This document shows, piece after piece, positions 43,574 through 54,214 of a stretch of 64,000 nucleotides of DNA. The position numbers and the translations under genes are program-made. Position 1 is the stretch's first letter, and each line of letters opens with the position of its first letter. The stretch is from assembly GCF_001983175.1 (NCBI RefSeq), contig NZ_MNPW01000007.1:62001-126000 (forward strand), in the 5' to 3' direction. The stretch is from Pseudomonas cedrina subsp. cedrina (lineage in GTDB: Bacteria; Pseudomonadota; Gammaproteobacteria; Pseudomonadales; Pseudomonadaceae). The notes below the pieces were generated by a model. That model did not search any database. It worked only from the letters and a program-made list of their open reading frames with translations, and had not been told where the DNA came from.

Positions 43574-44425
43574 ATGCGCGTTCTGTCATTGATGATGGGT
43601 CTTACGACGCTGGCCGCCAGCCTGGTGTTCTGCGCCAGCGCGATGGCGAATGAAGAAAGTCAGTTGATACAACTGATCAACCAATACCGCAGCCAGGTGC
43701 AACGCTGCGGCAACCAGGGCTCTCAGGAACTGCCGCCCCTGGCCAGCGATACGCGGTTGGTGCTGCCGGCCAACAACGTGGGCGATTTGCAGCAGGCACT
43801 GGCGCGGGCCGCTTACCCGATGGTCAACGTGCAGGCGATCAGTCTGTCCGGGCCCAAGGATGCCCAGTCGGCCATGAAGGCGGTGCGCGAAAGCTTTTGC
43901 CGCGTGGTGCTGGATCCGCAATTCGTCGATATCGGCGTGAGCAACAGCGGCCAGGACTGGCGCATCGTGCTCGCCCGCCCGCTGCTCACCAGCGGCCTGG
44001 GCGACTGGCAGACCGAAGGCAAGCAACTGCTCAACCTGATCAACACCGCCCGCGCGCAACCGCGCCAGTGCGGCACCCAGGGGTTTACCGCGACTACGCC
44101 CCTGTCCTGGAATGACGACTTGGCCGGCGCCGCCAACAGCCATACGCGCAACATGGCCAACGGCAACTTCTTCGACCACCTCGACCACGACGGGCGTACC
44201 CCCGGGGATCGCGCCGAACTGGCCGGGTATATCGCGAAGAATATTGGCGAAAACATCGCCGCGGGCCTGGATACACCACGCAAGGTCGTCGACGGCTGGC
44301 TCGCCAGCCCCGGCCACTGCGCCAACCTGATGAACCCGAAATTTCGCGAACTGGGCGCGGCGTACGCCATGGACCCAAAGAGCGATGCGGGGATCTACTG
44401 GACAGCGGTTTTCGGCGCCCAGTAA
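43574..44425 (+). CDS. Exported CAP-domain (SCP/PR-1) protein with degenerate N-terminal copy
   Basis: 283 residues; signal peptide about 1-25 (ends AMA/NE). The C-terminal half is a full CAP domain: 'LINTARAQPRQCG', 'HTRNMANGNFFDHLDHDG', 'NIGENIAAG' and 'GHCANLMNPKFRELGAAY'. The N-terminal half echoes it ('LINQYRSQVQRCG' and 'FCRVVLDPQFVDIGV') but lacks the His/Glu cavity residues. An ancestral domain duplication is likely. Function of bacterial CAP proteins is not settled. Confidence 0.88.
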   Translation: MRVLSLMMGLTTLAASLVFCASAMANEESQLIQLINQYRSQVQRCGNQGSQELPPLASDTRLVLPANNVGDLQQALARAAYPMVNVQAISLSGPKDAQSAMKAVRESFCRVVLDPQFVDIGVSNSGQDWRIVLARPLLTSGLGDWQTEGKQLLNLINTARAQPRQCGTQGFTATTPLSWNDDLAGAANSHTRNMANGNFFDHLDHDGRTPGDRAELAGYIAKNIGENIAAGLDTPRKVVDGWLASPGHCANLMNPKFRELGAAYAMDPKSDAGIYWTAVFGAQ

Positions 44426-44578
44426 GGATGTTTGCCAATTCACTCATCCGAAGGAGACATCAAATAGCCATCTCGTGGATAATTGTCCCGGAACCGATGG
44501 CCGCCAACCCGGTCTGTAGCTTGGCAGCCTGAACCCGTCAGGCAACCGACAAGACCGTGGTTAACAAGGTGTTTTGCA

Positions 44579-46759
44579 ATGATGAATTGGCTGCAAAGTA
44601 GCAGCGACATGGCTGAGCGGGTTCGCCAGCATGACTGGGCGAGTACGCCCCTGGGGCCGCTGGAGCAGTGGCCGGATGTGCTCAAGACTACCGTCGCGCT
44701 GTGCTTTGCCTCAAGTTTCCCCCAGGCCATCGTCTGGGGGCCGCAACTGATCACGCTCTACAATGACGCGTTCAGTCCGATCCTGGGCGACAAACCCTAC
44801 GCGTTGGGGCGTCCGTTCAGCGCAATCTGGAGCGAAGCCTGGGCCGAGATCGCCCCCATCGCCAACGCCGCGTTCGAAGGCCATGCCACCTATATCGAGA
44901 ATTTCCCGCTGCTGATCGAGCGCGGCGCGGGGCCCGAACAGGCGTATTTCACCTTTTGCTACAGCCCCATTCGCGACCCTCAGGGCAAGGTCGTGGGCAT
45001 GCTCGATACCGTCACTGAAACCACCGCCACCGTGTTCCTCAACCGCCGCCTGGCCGTGCTGGATGCCATTGGCAGCGCCGTGGCCAATGCCACCGACGCC
45101 GCCAGCATCATGTCCACCACCACGCGCCTGCTGGCCGAGCAACTGCAGGTGTCCAATTGCTCCTACGCCGACATGGATGCCGACGAAGATGGTTTTACCG
45201 TTCGCGGCAACTGGGCGGCGCCAGGTTCGCCGAGCATTGTGGGGCGTTACAGCCTGGCGTCGTTCGGCGCCCGAGCGGTACAGCAATTACGCGCCGGCGA
45301 GCCGCTGGTGGTGCAGGACAATCGCGTCGAATTCCCGCCCGAGCAAGCCGCCAGCTACCAGGCATTGGGGGCGCTGGCGACGGTGTGCTTCCCGCTGATC
45401 AAGGATGGCCGCCTGACGGCCCTGATGTCGGTGCACCACAAAGCCGCCCGGGCGTGGTCGCCTTATGACCTGTCGCTGGTGGGCGAAGTCACTGAACGCT
45501 CCTGGGCCCATATCGAGCGAGTACGGGCCGACGCTGCCGTGCGCGAAGGCCTGGCAGCCTTCACCGAGCTGAACGCGACCCTGGAGCAACGGGTGCAGGA
45601 GCGCACCACCGCGCTCACCGAGGCCGAAGCGGCGTTGCGCCAGTCCCAGAAGCTCGAAGCCATTGGCCAACTGACCGGCGGCGTGGCCCATGACTTCAAC
45701 AACCTGTTGACCATCATTCGCTCCTCGGTGGACTTCCTGCGCCAGCCTGGGCTTTCCGAGCAGCGGCGCCAACGGTATATGGGCGCCGTCTCCGATACCG
45801 TCGAGCGCGCCAGCAAACTCACCAGTCAACTGCTCGCCTTCGCACGGCGCCAGCCGCTGAACCCGGAAATCTTCGATGCGGGCCAACGGGTCCATAACAT
45901 CGGCGAGATGCTCGAAAGCGTCACCGGCGCACGCATTCATGTGCAGGTGCAGTTGCCCGAGCAACCTTGCCATGTGCGCGTGGATGCCAGCCAGTTCGAG
46001 ACCGCGCTGATCAACATCGCCCTGAATGCCCGGGATGCGATGGACGGCCAAGGCACCCTGACCTTGCGCGTCGCCAAGGTTGCAGGCATGCCGCGCATCC
46101 GAGGCGATGACGCGTCCCACCAACCGTTTGTGAGCATCTCGCTGGCCGACACCGGCAACGGCATCACCCCTGACGCCTTCGAGCATATTTTCGAGCCGTT
46201 CTTCACCACCAAGGCGGTCGGCAAAGGCACTGGGCTTGGGTTGTCCCAGGTATTCGGGTTTGCCAAGCAGTCCGGCGGCAACGTTGACGTGGCCAGCCAG
46301 CTCGGACAGGGCGCGATCTTTACTCTGTACTTGCCCGAAGTAACGCCGCAGGCAGAGCAGCACCCTCTCCCTCAGGAAGATGAGCCTCAGCTCCAGGACA
46401 CGACGCAGCACCATGTCCTGATCGTGGAGGACAACCTGGAAGTGGGCCGCTTCGCCAATCAGATCCTGCAGGACCTGGGTTACCAGACCACATGGGCCAC
46501 GAATGCCGAACAGGCACTCGCCCTGGCCGGCGAAGATGCCCTGGCGTTCGACGGGATTTTCTCGGATGTGGTGATGCCGGGCATGACCGGCGTTGCGATG
46601 GCCAGGCTGCTGCGTGAACGTCGCCCGGATTTGCCGGTGGTACTCACCTCCGGCTACAGCGAAGAGCTGGCCGACAGCGGCTACGAAGGGTTCGAGTTTC
46701 TGCCCAAGCCCTACTCCGCCGATCAGGTGGCACGAGCGCTGGCCAAGGCGATGCTCTAG
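44579..46759 (+). CDS. Hybrid sensor histidine kinase (PAS-GAF-HisKA-HATPase-REC)
   Basis: 726 residues, no membrane segments. A PAS-like domain lies at about 20-150 ('LITLYNDAFSPILGDKPYALG'), GAF at about 165-320, coiled-coil linker, phospho-acceptor His near 370 ('GGVAHDFNNLLTIIRSS'), ATPase near 480-590 ('NARDAMDG' and 'GKGTGLGLSQVFGFAKQ') and a C-terminal receiver (about 612-726, Asp in 'GIFSDVVMPGMTG'). It should phosphorylate its own receiver. Start is ATG 44579 or the adjacent 44582, after AAGGTG. No separate output regulator is adjacent. Confidence 0.9.
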   Translation: MMNWLQSSSDMAERVRQHDWASTPLGPLEQWPDVLKTTVALCFASSFPQAIVWGPQLITLYNDAFSPILGDKPYALGRPFSAIWSEAWAEIAPIANAAFEGHATYIENFPLLIERGAGPEQAYFTFCYSPIRDPQGKVVGMLDTVTETTATVFLNRRLAVLDAIGSAVANATDAASIMSTTTRLLAEQLQVSNCSYADMDADEDGFTVRGNWAAPGSPSIVGRYSLASFGARAVQQLRAGEPLVVQDNRVEFPPEQAASYQALGALATVCFPLIKDGRLTALMSVHHKAARAWSPYDLSLVGEVTERSWAHIERVRADAAVREGLAAFTELNATLEQRVQERTTALTEAEAALRQSQKLEAIGQLTGGVAHDFNNLLTIIRSSVDFLRQPGLSEQRRQRYMGAVSDTVERASKLTSQLLAFARRQPLNPEIFDAGQRVHNIGEMLESVTGARIHVQVQLPEQPCHVRVDASQFETALINIALNARDAMDGQGTLTLRVAKVAGMPRIRGDDASHQPFVSISLADTGNGITPDAFEHIFEPFFTTKAVGKGTGLGLSQVFGFAKQSGGNVDVASQLGQGAIFTLYLPEVTPQAEQHPLPQEDEPQLQDTTQHHVLIVEDNLEVGRFANQILQDLGYQTTWATNAEQALALAGEDALAFDGIFSDVVMPGMTGVAMARLLRERRPDLPVVLTSGYSEELADSGYEGFEFLPKPYSADQVARALAKAML

Positions 46760-47240
46760 CAACCCACACAGCCGATCCCTGTGGGAGCTCTCGAGCTTTA
46801 GCGAGGCAGCGATAGCGCAGTGTCAGGCGAAGAAAATGCCAGCAATGCCGCCGCCTTCGCAGCCTCGCCGGGGCTCGACAGCTCCCACAGTTGAGTTGCG
46901 GCGCTGCTGAGAAAGCGCCCGCAGCCACACCCCAAATGCAACCCACACAGCCGATCCCTGTAGGAGCTCTCGAGCTTTAGCGAGGCAGCGATAGCGGACT
47001 GTCAGGCGAAGAAAATACCAGCAATGCCGCCGCCTTCGCAGCCTCGCCGGGGCTCGACAGCTCCCACAGTTGAGTTGCGGCGCTGCTGAAAATGGGGCCA
47101 GCCGCTAAGCGGAAAATCCAAGCAACACAGCGATCCCCTGTGGGAGCTCTCGAGCTTTAGCGAGGCAGCGATAGCGGACTGCCAGGCGAAGAAAATGCCC
47201 GCAATGCCGCCACCTTCGCAGCCTCCGCGCTCGACACACA
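46760..47240. repeat. Triple tandem 180-bp palindromic repeat
   Basis: Three near-identical units begin near 46760, 46939 and 47120 (period 179-181). Each has a palindrome, CTGTGGGAGCTCTCGAGC at the left and CTCGACAGCTCCCACAG at the right, enclosing 'AGCGAGGCAGCGATAGCG' and a CCGCC-rich core. Spacers of about 70 bases ('TTGAGTTGCGGCGCTGCTGA') are also repeated. The third unit lacks its right arm. No gene lies within this 504-bp gap. Confidence 0.9.
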
Positions 47241-47263
47241 TTAAAGCTTAGGGCGCCTTGGGC

Positions 47264-48439
47264 TCAGCCCTGCTCGGCCGCCACCGCCACCTGATTACGG
47301 CCCAGGGCCTTGGCGCGGTACAGCGCCTTGTCGGCGGTGTTCATCAGGCTGTGCAGGTCTTGGTCCTGCGCATCGGTGTGCGCCACGCCGAGGCTGGCGC
47401 TCAACCCATGCACGGGTTCACAGGCGAGGCCGGCAATCGCCTTGACCAGTTGTTCGGCAATCGCCCGCGCGGTTTCCAGCGAGGTGTTGGGCAGCAACAC
47501 TGCAAACTCTTCGCCGCCCAGCCGGCCGTAGACATCGGCCTGGCGGAACGAGGCCGTGATCACCCCGCCGATCTGGCGCAGCACCTGGTCCCCGGCCTGG
47601 TGGCCGTAGGTGTCGTTGATCGCCTTGAAGTGATCCATGTCCAGCATCAGTGCGCACAACGGTTGCTGGTGATGGCGGCAGCGTTCATACAGCACTTGAG
47701 CATGATCGAAAAACGCGCGACGATTCATCAGGCCGGTGAGTTCATCGGTCTGTGCGGCGCGCGTGGAAATAGTGTGCGCACGCTCCATCTGCCGGGTCAG
47801 GCGGAACGCCTTCTCCAGGGCATCGGACAACTTGTGCGTGGCACTGATCACAAAGGTCGAAAACACCAGCACCGCAATGGCCACGCCCACCTGCGTCGAA
47901 GAGGGCTGGACCAACAGCCACAGGGTGCACGGCAACAGCACCAGGCCCATGGAGACCAGCGACATATAGCGATAAGCCGAGTAACAGGAAACCGCGCCGA
48001 CCGACATGCCCACGGTAAACAGCATGACCAGCGTCTGGGACAAGCGGTCATCGGTGGGCATCACCGCCAGGGCGCCGAGGCCCCAGATGCCGGCGGAGAG
48101 CACCAATGTGATCCAATAACGGCGCTCCCAGCGCCTTGGCGTACGCTCGGCCTCGGGGCAACGAAACCATTCCACGAACATCTTCACGCGCAACAGGGAT
48201 GAACCTGCCAGCACCACCAGCCAGATCAGGATGACCTGGCTGTCAAACCGATCCCAGCACAGCCAGCACAGCATCACCGCCGCTATGTAGCTGCCGAAAA
48301 TGGCGGCGAAAGACTGCCGGAAGAGCTGATGCAAACGGTCAGTTCGCACCTGCTCCTCTATAAAGCAATCCTGATCCTGCCCACGCCCAAGGCCATTCAT
48401 GAGATCCGCCTGATCCGACTGCCATGACAAAGGCGCCAT
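47264..48439 (-). CDS. Membrane-bound diguanylate cyclase (GGEEF)
   Basis: 391 residues. Six or seven membrane helices occupy about 40-215 ('ILIWLVVLAGSSLLRVKMF'). The GGDEF domain starts near 240 ('TDELTGLMNRRAFF'), with active-site GGEEF near 307 and an RxxD site ('RQAD') five residues before it. It should synthesise cyclic di-GMP with product inhibition. Start ATG 48439 follows AGGGTG. Confidence 0.92.
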   Translation of the reverse strand: MAPLSWQSDQADLMNGLGRGQDQDCFIEEQVRTDRLHQLFRQSFAAIFGSYIAAVMLCWLCWDRFDSQVILIWLVVLAGSSLLRVKMFVEWFRCPEAERTPRRWERRYWITLVLSAGIWGLGALAVMPTDDRLSQTLVMLFTVGMSVGAVSCYSAYRYMSLVSMGLVLLPCTLWLLVQPSSTQVGVAIAVLVFSTFVISATHKLSDALEKAFRLTRQMERAHTISTRAAQTDELTGLMNRRAFFDHAQVLYERCRHHQQPLCALMLDMDHFKAINDTYGHQAGDQVLRQIGGVITASFRQADVYGRLGGEEFAVLLPNTSLETARAIAEQLVKAIAGLACEPVHGLSASLGVAHTDAQDQDLHSLMNTADKALYRAKALGRNQVAVAAEQG

Positions 48440-48490
48440 TGTGGCACCCTGCCAGTAGCGCGGACAACAGAATCCAGCGCGGTAGAGCCT

Positions 48491-50728
48491 TTAGAGCGGT
48501 TCCGGCCGCAGGATCAGCACCCCAAGCGGCGGCACATTCAACGACAGCGACACCGGTTGGCCGTGGCGCGGCTCATCCAGGGTGACGGCTTCGCCGCCAT
48601 TTCCGTAATTGGAACCGGCGTACATCTCGGCATCAGTGTTGATGACTTCCTTCCAGCGTCCGGCGAAAGGCACGCCGACGGTATAGGCCTCACGCGGCAC
48701 CGGGGTGAAGTTGGCCACCACCAGCACCGGCTTGCCATCCTTGCTCCAGCGCAGCCAGGCATACACGCTGTTGAGCGCGTCGTCGCCGATCAGCCACTGG
48801 AAGCCCTGCGGCGCGTCATCCTGCTCGTGCAACGCAGGCTCCTCGCGGTACAGGCGGTTCAAGTCGCCCACCAGCTTCTGCACGCCCTGGTGCTCCTGGT
48901 ACTGCAGCAGATACCAGTCCAGTTGCTGGTCGTGGTTCCACTCGCGCCATTGGCCGAATTCGCAGCCCATGAACAGCAGCTTCTTGCCGGGGTGCATCCA
49001 CATGAAGGCCAGGTAGGCGCGCAGGTTGGCGAACTTCTGCCAGCGGTCGCCGGGCATCTTGTCGATCAGCGAATGCTTGCCGTGCACCACTTCATCGTGG
49101 GAGATCGGCAAGATGAAACGCTCGGACCAGGCATACACCAGGCCGAAGCTCAGCTCGTTGTGATGGTGGGCGCGGTACACCGGGTCCTGCTGGATGTAGT
49201 GCAGGGAATCGTGCATCCAGCCCATGTTCCACTTGTAGTTGAAACCCAGGCCGCCCTGCTGCGTCGGCTGGCTCACCCCCGGCCAGGCGGTGGATTCCTC
49301 GGCGATTACCAGCGCGCCGGGTGCTTCCAGGGCGACTACGTCGTTCAAATGGCGCAGGAATTCGATGGCTTCCAGGTTCTCGCGGCCGCCGTGGCGGTTG
49401 GGCACCCATTCGCCGGCCTTGCGTGAATAATCGCGATAAAGCATCGACGCCACGGCGTCCACGCGTAAGCCGTCGATGTGGAAGTGCTTGAGCCAGTGCA
49501 GCGCCGAGGCCAGCATGAAGCCATGCACTTCGGTGCGGCCCAGGTTGTAGATCAGCGTGTCCCAGTCCTGGTGGAAGCCTTCCAGCGGGTTGGCATATTC
49601 GTACAGCGCGGTGCCGTCGAATTGCGCCAGGCCGTGGGTATCGGTGGGGAAATGCGCCGGCACCCAGTCGAGGATCACACCGATGTCGGCTTGGTGCAGG
49701 GCATTGACGAAATACGCGAAATCTTCCGGCGAACCGAACCGCGCCGTGGGCGCGAATTGCGACAGCGCCTGGTAGCCCCAGGAGCCGCCGAACGGGTGTT
49801 CCATGATCGGCATCAGCTCGACGTGGGTGAAACCCAGTTGCTGCACATGGGGAACCAGACGTTCAGCCAGTTCGCGCCAATTGTATTGCCGGGCCACCTC
49901 GCCCGCCTCGTCCAGCTCGCATTGCCACGAACCCACATGCAGCTCGTAGATGGACAGCGGCGCCGTGGTCTTTTGCTTGTCGACGCGGGACTGCATCCAT
50001 TCATGGTCTTGCCAGTCCACCTGCAACGGTGCGGCGACCTTGGACGCAGTGTCCGGCGGCATCTGGGTGGCGAGCGCCATCGGGTCGGCCTTGAGCGGCA
50101 GGATCCCGTGGGCACCGAGAATCTCGTATTTGTAGGCCGCGCCCGGTTGCAGGCGTGGGATAAAGATCTCCCAGACGCCGGAAGGATGGCGCAGGCGCAT
50201 CGGATGCCGGCGCCCATCCCAGATATTGAAGTCGCCGACCACCGACACCCGCCGCGCATTCGGTGCCCACACGGCGAACCGCACGCCCTGCACGCCGTCG
50301 ACGCTGGTCACTTGGGCGCCCAGGCAACTGCCAAGGTCGCGGTGATTGCCTTCGGCAAACAGGTACAGGTCCATCTCACCCAGCAACAGTTGCTGGAAGC
50401 TATAAGGGTCTTCGGTGATCTGCTCGCCGCCGGCCCACTGGATTTTCAGCAGGTACGGCTGGCGGCTCGAGAAGTGTCCGACGAACAAACCCGGCACCTG
50501 GCTCGCGTCCAGGCTGCCGATCTGCTCGCCGCTGTCACGCGTCAGTACCTGGACGCTCAAGGCCTCCGGCAGGAACGCGCGGATGAATTGGCCGCCTTGC
50601 TCATCATCGTGCGGCCCGAGGACCGAGAACGGGTCGTGGTGTTCGGCGCGTACCAGCGCTTCGACGTCCTTGGACGCCGGCAATGCTGTCAACTTCGGTT
50701 GCAGCGGTTCTTTATGTGTAAAGCTCAT
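48491..50728 (-). CDS. glgB: 1,4-alpha-glucan branching enzyme
   Basis: 745 residues, GH13. N-terminal CBM48-type modules (to about 230) carry '[20 protein letters not shown]'. The catalytic barrel has nucleophile Asp in '[15 protein letters not shown]' (about 423), acid Glu in '[12 protein letters not shown]' (about 475) and Asp in '[10 protein letters not shown]' (about 543). It adds alpha-1,6 branches to the glucan made by GlgE. ATG overlaps the treS stop (ATGA), so it is last in the glgE-treS-glgB operon. Confidence 0.97.
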   Translation of the reverse strand: MSFTHKEPLQPKLTALPASKDVEALVRAEHHDPFSVLGPHDDEQGGQFIRAFLPEALSVQVLTRDSGEQIGSLDASQVPGLFVGHFSSRQPYLLKIQWAGGEQITEDPYSFQQLLLGEMDLYLFAEGNHRDLGSCLGAQVTSVDGVQGVRFAVWAPNARRVSVVGDFNIWDGRRHPMRLRHPSGVWEIFIPRLQPGAAYKYEILGAHGILPLKADPMALATQMPPDTASKVAAPLQVDWQDHEWMQSRVDKQKTTAPLSIYELHVGSWQCELDEAGEVARQYNWRELAERLVPHVQQLGFTHVELMPIMEHPFGGSWGYQALSQFAPTARFGSPEDFAYFVNALHQADIGVILDWVPAHFPTDTHGLAQFDGTALYEYANPLEGFHQDWDTLIYNLGRTEVHGFMLASALHWLKHFHIDGLRVDAVASMLYRDYSRKAGEWVPNRHGGRENLEAIEFLRHLNDVVALEAPGALVIAEESTAWPGVSQPTQQGGLGFNYKWNMGWMHDSLHYIQQDPVYRAHHHNELSFGLVYAWSERFILPISHDEVVHGKHSLIDKMPGDRWQKFANLRAYLAFMWMHPGKKLLFMGCEFGQWREWNHDQQLDWYLLQYQEHQGVQKLVGDLNRLYREEPALHEQDDAPQGFQWLIGDDALNSVYAWLRWSKDGKPVLVVANFTPVPREAYTVGVPFAGRWKEVINTDAEMYAGSNYGNGGEAVTLDEPRHGQPVSLSLNVPPLGVLILRPEPL

Positions 50729-53700
50729 GACGTTTCCCCACCGCGTGCAGTTTTCGATATAGGTGCAAGCCCGCTCAACAGTCCGTGCAACCCTTGCAGG
50801 GGCACCGGCAACCAGGTCGGGCGGTTTTCCGCTTCGTAGGCCACTTCATACGCGGCCTTCTCCAGGCTGAACAAGGTCAGCACCGCGTCCTGGCCGTTGG
50901 CATCCTGCCAGTCATGCGCCAGTGTAGACGTAGCGGCCTGATAAGCCTGGATAAAAGCCAGGCGTGCTTCTTTCAGGTAGCGATCGGTGACGCGCCTGCG
51001 TGCCTGGTCCGCTTCGGGCGAGTGATCCACGCCTTGCAGGTTCAAGGCCATCGCCGCCGCGTAATCAAACGAACGCAACACACCGCTCACATCTTTGTAC
51101 GGGCTGTGCTTGCCCCGTCGCTCATGCAGTGGTCGCGCCGGCTCGCCTTCAAAGTCGATCAGGTAGGCATCACCCTTCACTACCAGCACCTGGCCCAGGT
51201 GCAAATCACCGTGGACGCGGATGCGCAGCCCGCCCGCGGTAGCTTTGGCCAACGCCTGGACATGCGCGGCAATCGCCTTTTTCTGCGCCAGTAACTCACT
51301 GACCAGCGCTTGATCGGCTGCGTTCAATTGCCCTTGGTTAAGTTTGAGCAGTTGCAAGGCACGGTCGAGTTGCGCGCCGACATCCTTGGCCCATGCCTGA
51401 GTGTCTTTGGCGGTGGTGACCTCGGGCTTAAAGTCCGCGTTGGTGGTCTGCGCGCCGAGCACCAGGTGCATTTCGCCCAGGCGCTGGCCGAGCAGCCCGG
51501 CAAAATCCTTCAGTTCGCCCAAGGCGTTGTAGTGCTGTTCCTGCTCGGAAAGCGCTTCGGCCAATTCATCGCGGATGGCGCGCTCCAGGTTGTTCTGGGT
51601 CCAGGTCCAGGCGTCGCCCTGATTGCTCAGGTAACCCTGGGCGATCATCAGCAGGTTGTCCTGGCCTTCGGCATCGCGGCGAACCACAGCCCCCATCAAC
51701 GGCGAAATGTTCGGGTAATCGGCGGCGGTCAGGTAGGCGCTCATTTCCAGCTCCGGGTGCACACCGGCGCTGACTTTACGGATCAACTTGAGCACCAGGC
51801 TCTCGCCCACCACCACCGAGCTGTTGGACTGTTCGGCGGACAGGTAGCGCACCGCGAAGTCATCCTTCAATTGCAGATCGGTCAAGTGCGACGTCGCTTC
51901 AAAGCGGATATCCCCATCGCTGGTGCTGAGCACGGTGCCCGCCAGCAAACCCTGGATCACCGAACGGATAAACGACTCAAGGCTGAACGCATCGGTGACC
52001 AACCCCACTTCCCGCGCTCGGCGCACCCGGGCCATGGCCAGTTGCTGCGGCAAGGCGCTGGTGAACTGGTCTTCGGCGAGGAAGCCGAACGGCAACTGAT
52101 AACGGCTGACCTGGCCACCCGCGGTCACCTCCAGCTCGCTGAGCAATACCGGATGCTGGGCATCGCCAAAGCGCACGCCATAGGCGATATGCACGCTGTC
52201 GATCGCCGTGTCCTTACCGGCAAACCAGCGCCGGTTGGGCAGCCAGGTGGGCAATGAGGTCGACTGCAGGGTGGTGCGGCACGGCTCGTCCAGCAACTCT
52301 TCCAGGCGCTTTTTCAGCACCAGAGTGGTGAAGTCGGGCATGCCTTGAACAGGTTCCACGTGCCAGCTGGGCATTTGATTCTCCGCCGCCAATACAAACC
52401 AATAAAAACCATAGGGCGCCAGGGTCAGCAGGAAATTCAACTGACCGATCGGGGGGAAGGCGTTGCCCCCCAGCATCTCCACCGGCACCATGCCGGCGAA
52501 CGCCGACAGGTCCAGTTCGGCCGCCTGGGCACTGCGTGATACGTTGGCCACGCACAGGATGATTTCAGTGCGGCCATCCGGCGCGGTGTACTCGCGGGTA
52601 TACGCCAGGATGCGCCGGTTGCTCGGCGAGAGCATCTTCAGGCTGCCGCGGCCAAACGCTTTGGACTGCTTGCGCACCGCCAACATGCGGCGCGTCCAGT
52701 TGAGCAGCGAGTGCGGGTCCTGGGTCTGGGTCTCGACGTTGACCGACTGGTAGCCGTACAACGGGTCCATGATCGGCGGCAGCACCAGGCTGGCCGGGTC
52801 GGCGCGGGAGAAGCCGCCGTTGCGGTCGATGGACCACTGCATCGGCGTGCGCACGCCATCGCGGTCGCCAAGGTAGATGTTATCGCCCATGCCGATTTCA
52901 TCGCCGTAGTACAGGGTCGGCGTGCCGGGCATCGACAGCAGCAGGCTGTTGAGCAGTTCGACACGCCGACGGTCACGCTCCATCAATGGCGCCAGGCGCC
53001 GGCGAATGCCCAGGTTGATGCGCGCGCGGCGGTCGGCGGCGTAGTAGTTCCACAGGTAGTCACGTTCTTTGTCGGTGACCATTTCCAGCGTCAGTTCATC
53101 GTGGTTGCGCAGGAAGATCGCCCATTGGCAATTGGCGGGAATCTCCGGGGTCTGGCGCAGGATGTCGGTGATCGGGAAGCGGTCTTCCTGGGCCAGCGCC
53201 ATGTACATGCGCGGCATCAGCGGGAAGTGGAACGCCATGTGGCACTCGTCGCCGTCGTCGCCCTTGCGGTCACCGAAGTACATCTGCGTGTCTTCCGGCC
53301 ACTGGTTGGCTTCGGCCAGCAACATGCGGTCCGGGTAGTTGGCGTCGATCTCGGCGCGGATCTGCTTGAGTACGTCGTGGGTTTCGGCAAGGTTTTCGTT
53401 GTTGGTGCCGTCGCGCTCGATCAGGTACGGGATGGCATCCAGGCGCAGGCCGTCGATGCCCATGTCCAACCAGTAGCGCATCACGCTCAGCACCGCTTTC
53501 ATCACCTGCGGATTGTCAAAGTTGAGGTCGGGTTGGTGCGAGTAGAACCGGTGCCAGAAGTACTGGCCGGCGACCGGGTCCCAGGTCCAGTTGGACTTTT
53601 CGGTGTCCAAAAAGATGATGCGGGTGCCGTCGTACTTCTGGTCGTCATCCGACCACACGTAGAAGTCCCGCGCCGCCGAGCCGGGCTTGGCCTTGCGCGC

Positions 53701-54072
53701 ACGCTGGAACCAGGGATGCTGGTCGGAGGTATGGTTGATGACCAGTTCGGTGATCACCCGCAACCCGCGCCTATGCGCCTCGGCGATAAACCGCTTGGCG
53801 TCGGCCATGGTCCCGTAGTCGCTGTGCACGCCACGGTATTCGGCGATGTCATAGCCATCGTCGCGGCGGGGCGAAGGGTAGAACGGCAGCAGCCAGATGG
53901 TGTTCACGCCCAGGTCGGCGATGTAGTCCAGTTTGGCGATCAGGCCGGGAAAGTCACCGATACCGTCGTTGTTGGAGTCGAAATAGGATTTGACGTGAAC
54001 CTGGTAGATCACCGCGTCCTTGTACCAGAGCGGGTCTTTGATAAAGGTGGCAGCCTTGGGTTTCTTCGCCAT
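50725..54072 (-). CDS. treS: Trehalose synthase fused to maltokinase (TreS-Pep2)
   Basis: 1115 residues. The TreS GH13 half (about 1-550) has '[19 protein letters not shown]', catalytic Asp in '[10 protein letters not shown]' (about 211), Glu in '[11 protein letters not shown]' (about 252) and Asp in 'RNHDELT' (about 326). The maltokinase half (about 600-1100) has the kinase motifs '[16 protein letters not shown]' (about 956) and '[12 protein letters not shown]'. Together they convert trehalose to maltose and then maltose 1-phosphate, the donor for GlgE. The fusion is common in Pseudomonas. Confidence 0.96.
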   Translation of the reverse strand: MAKKPKAATFIKDPLWYKDAVIYQVHVKSYFDSNNDGIGDFPGLIAKLDYIADLGVNTIWLLPFYPSPRRDDGYDIAEYRGVHSDYGTMADAKRFIAEAHRRGLRVITELVINHTSDQHPWFQRARKAKPGSAARDFYVWSDDDQKYDGTRIIFLDTEKSNWTWDPVAGQYFWHRFYSHQPDLNFDNPQVMKAVLSVMRYWLDMGIDGLRLDAIPYLIERDGTNNENLAETHDVLKQIRAEIDANYPDRMLLAEANQWPEDTQMYFGDRKGDDGDECHMAFHFPLMPRMYMALAQEDRFPITDILRQTPEIPANCQWAIFLRNHDELTLEMVTDKERDYLWNYYAADRRARINLGIRRRLAPLMERDRRRVELLNSLLLSMPGTPTLYYGDEIGMGDNIYLGDRDGVRTPMQWSIDRNGGFSRADPASLVLPPIMDPLYGYQSVNVETQTQDPHSLLNWTRRMLAVRKQSKAFGRGSLKMLSPSNRRILAYTREYTAPDGRTEIILCVANVSRSAQAAELDLSAFAGMVPVEMLGGNAFPPIGQLNFLLTLAPYGFYWFVLAAENQMPSWHVEPVQGMPDFTTLVLKKRLEELLDEPCRTTLQSTSLPTWLPNRRWFAGKDTAIDSVHIAYGVRFGDAQHPVLLSELEVTAGGQVSRYQLPFGFLAEDQFTSALPQQLAMARVRRAREVGLVTDAFSLESFIRSVIQGLLAGTVLSTSDGDIRFEATSHLTDLQLKDDFAVRYLSAEQSNSSVVVGESLVLKLIRKVSAGVHPELEMSAYLTAADYPNISPLMGAVVRRDAEGQDNLLMIAQGYLSNQGDAWTWTQNNLERAIRDELAEALSEQEQHYNALGELKDFAGLLGQRLGEMHLVLGAQTTNADFKPEVTTAKDTQAWAKDVGAQLDRALQLLKLNQGQLNAADQALVSELLAQKKAIAAHVQALAKATAGGLRIRVHGDLHLGQVLVVKGDAYLIDFEGEPARPLHERRGKHSPYKDVSGVLRSFDYAAAMALNLQGVDHSPEADQARRRVTDRYLKEARLAFIQAYQAATSTLAHDWQDANGQDAVLTLFSLEKAAYEVAYEAENRPTWLPVPLQGLHGLLSGLAPISKTARGGETS

Positions 54073-54103
54073 TACAAACTCCTGAAATACTCACAATCTT
54101 CGA

Positions 54104-54210
54104 GATCGTTCCCACGCTCTGCGTGGGAATGCCTCTTGTGACGCTCTGCGTCACGCTTTGGGACGCGGAGCGTCCGGGGCTGCATGCCCACGCGGAGCGT
54201 GGGAACGATC
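54104..54210. repeat. Palindromic repeat, second family (107 bp), inside the glgE operon
   Basis: Ends GATCGTTCCCACGC at 54104 and GCGTGGGAACGATC at 54210, with inner stems GTGACGC/GCGTCAC and GGACGC/GCGTCC. Same family as 22190-22313. It fills the glgE-treS gap, starting 5 bases after the glgE stop, so it may lower or stabilise expression of the downstream genes. Confidence 0.9.
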
Positions 54211-54214
54211 AGGC

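Noticed and set aside
44480..44520. GGAACC-type general-stress (EcfG) promoter before the hybrid kinase
   Set aside because: EcfG is confined to alphaproteobacteria and the second element does not fit.
46760..47240. Possible CRISPR array
   Set aside because: Only three units of about 180 bp with long internal palindromes and repeated spacers; no short direct repeats, unique spacers or cas genes.
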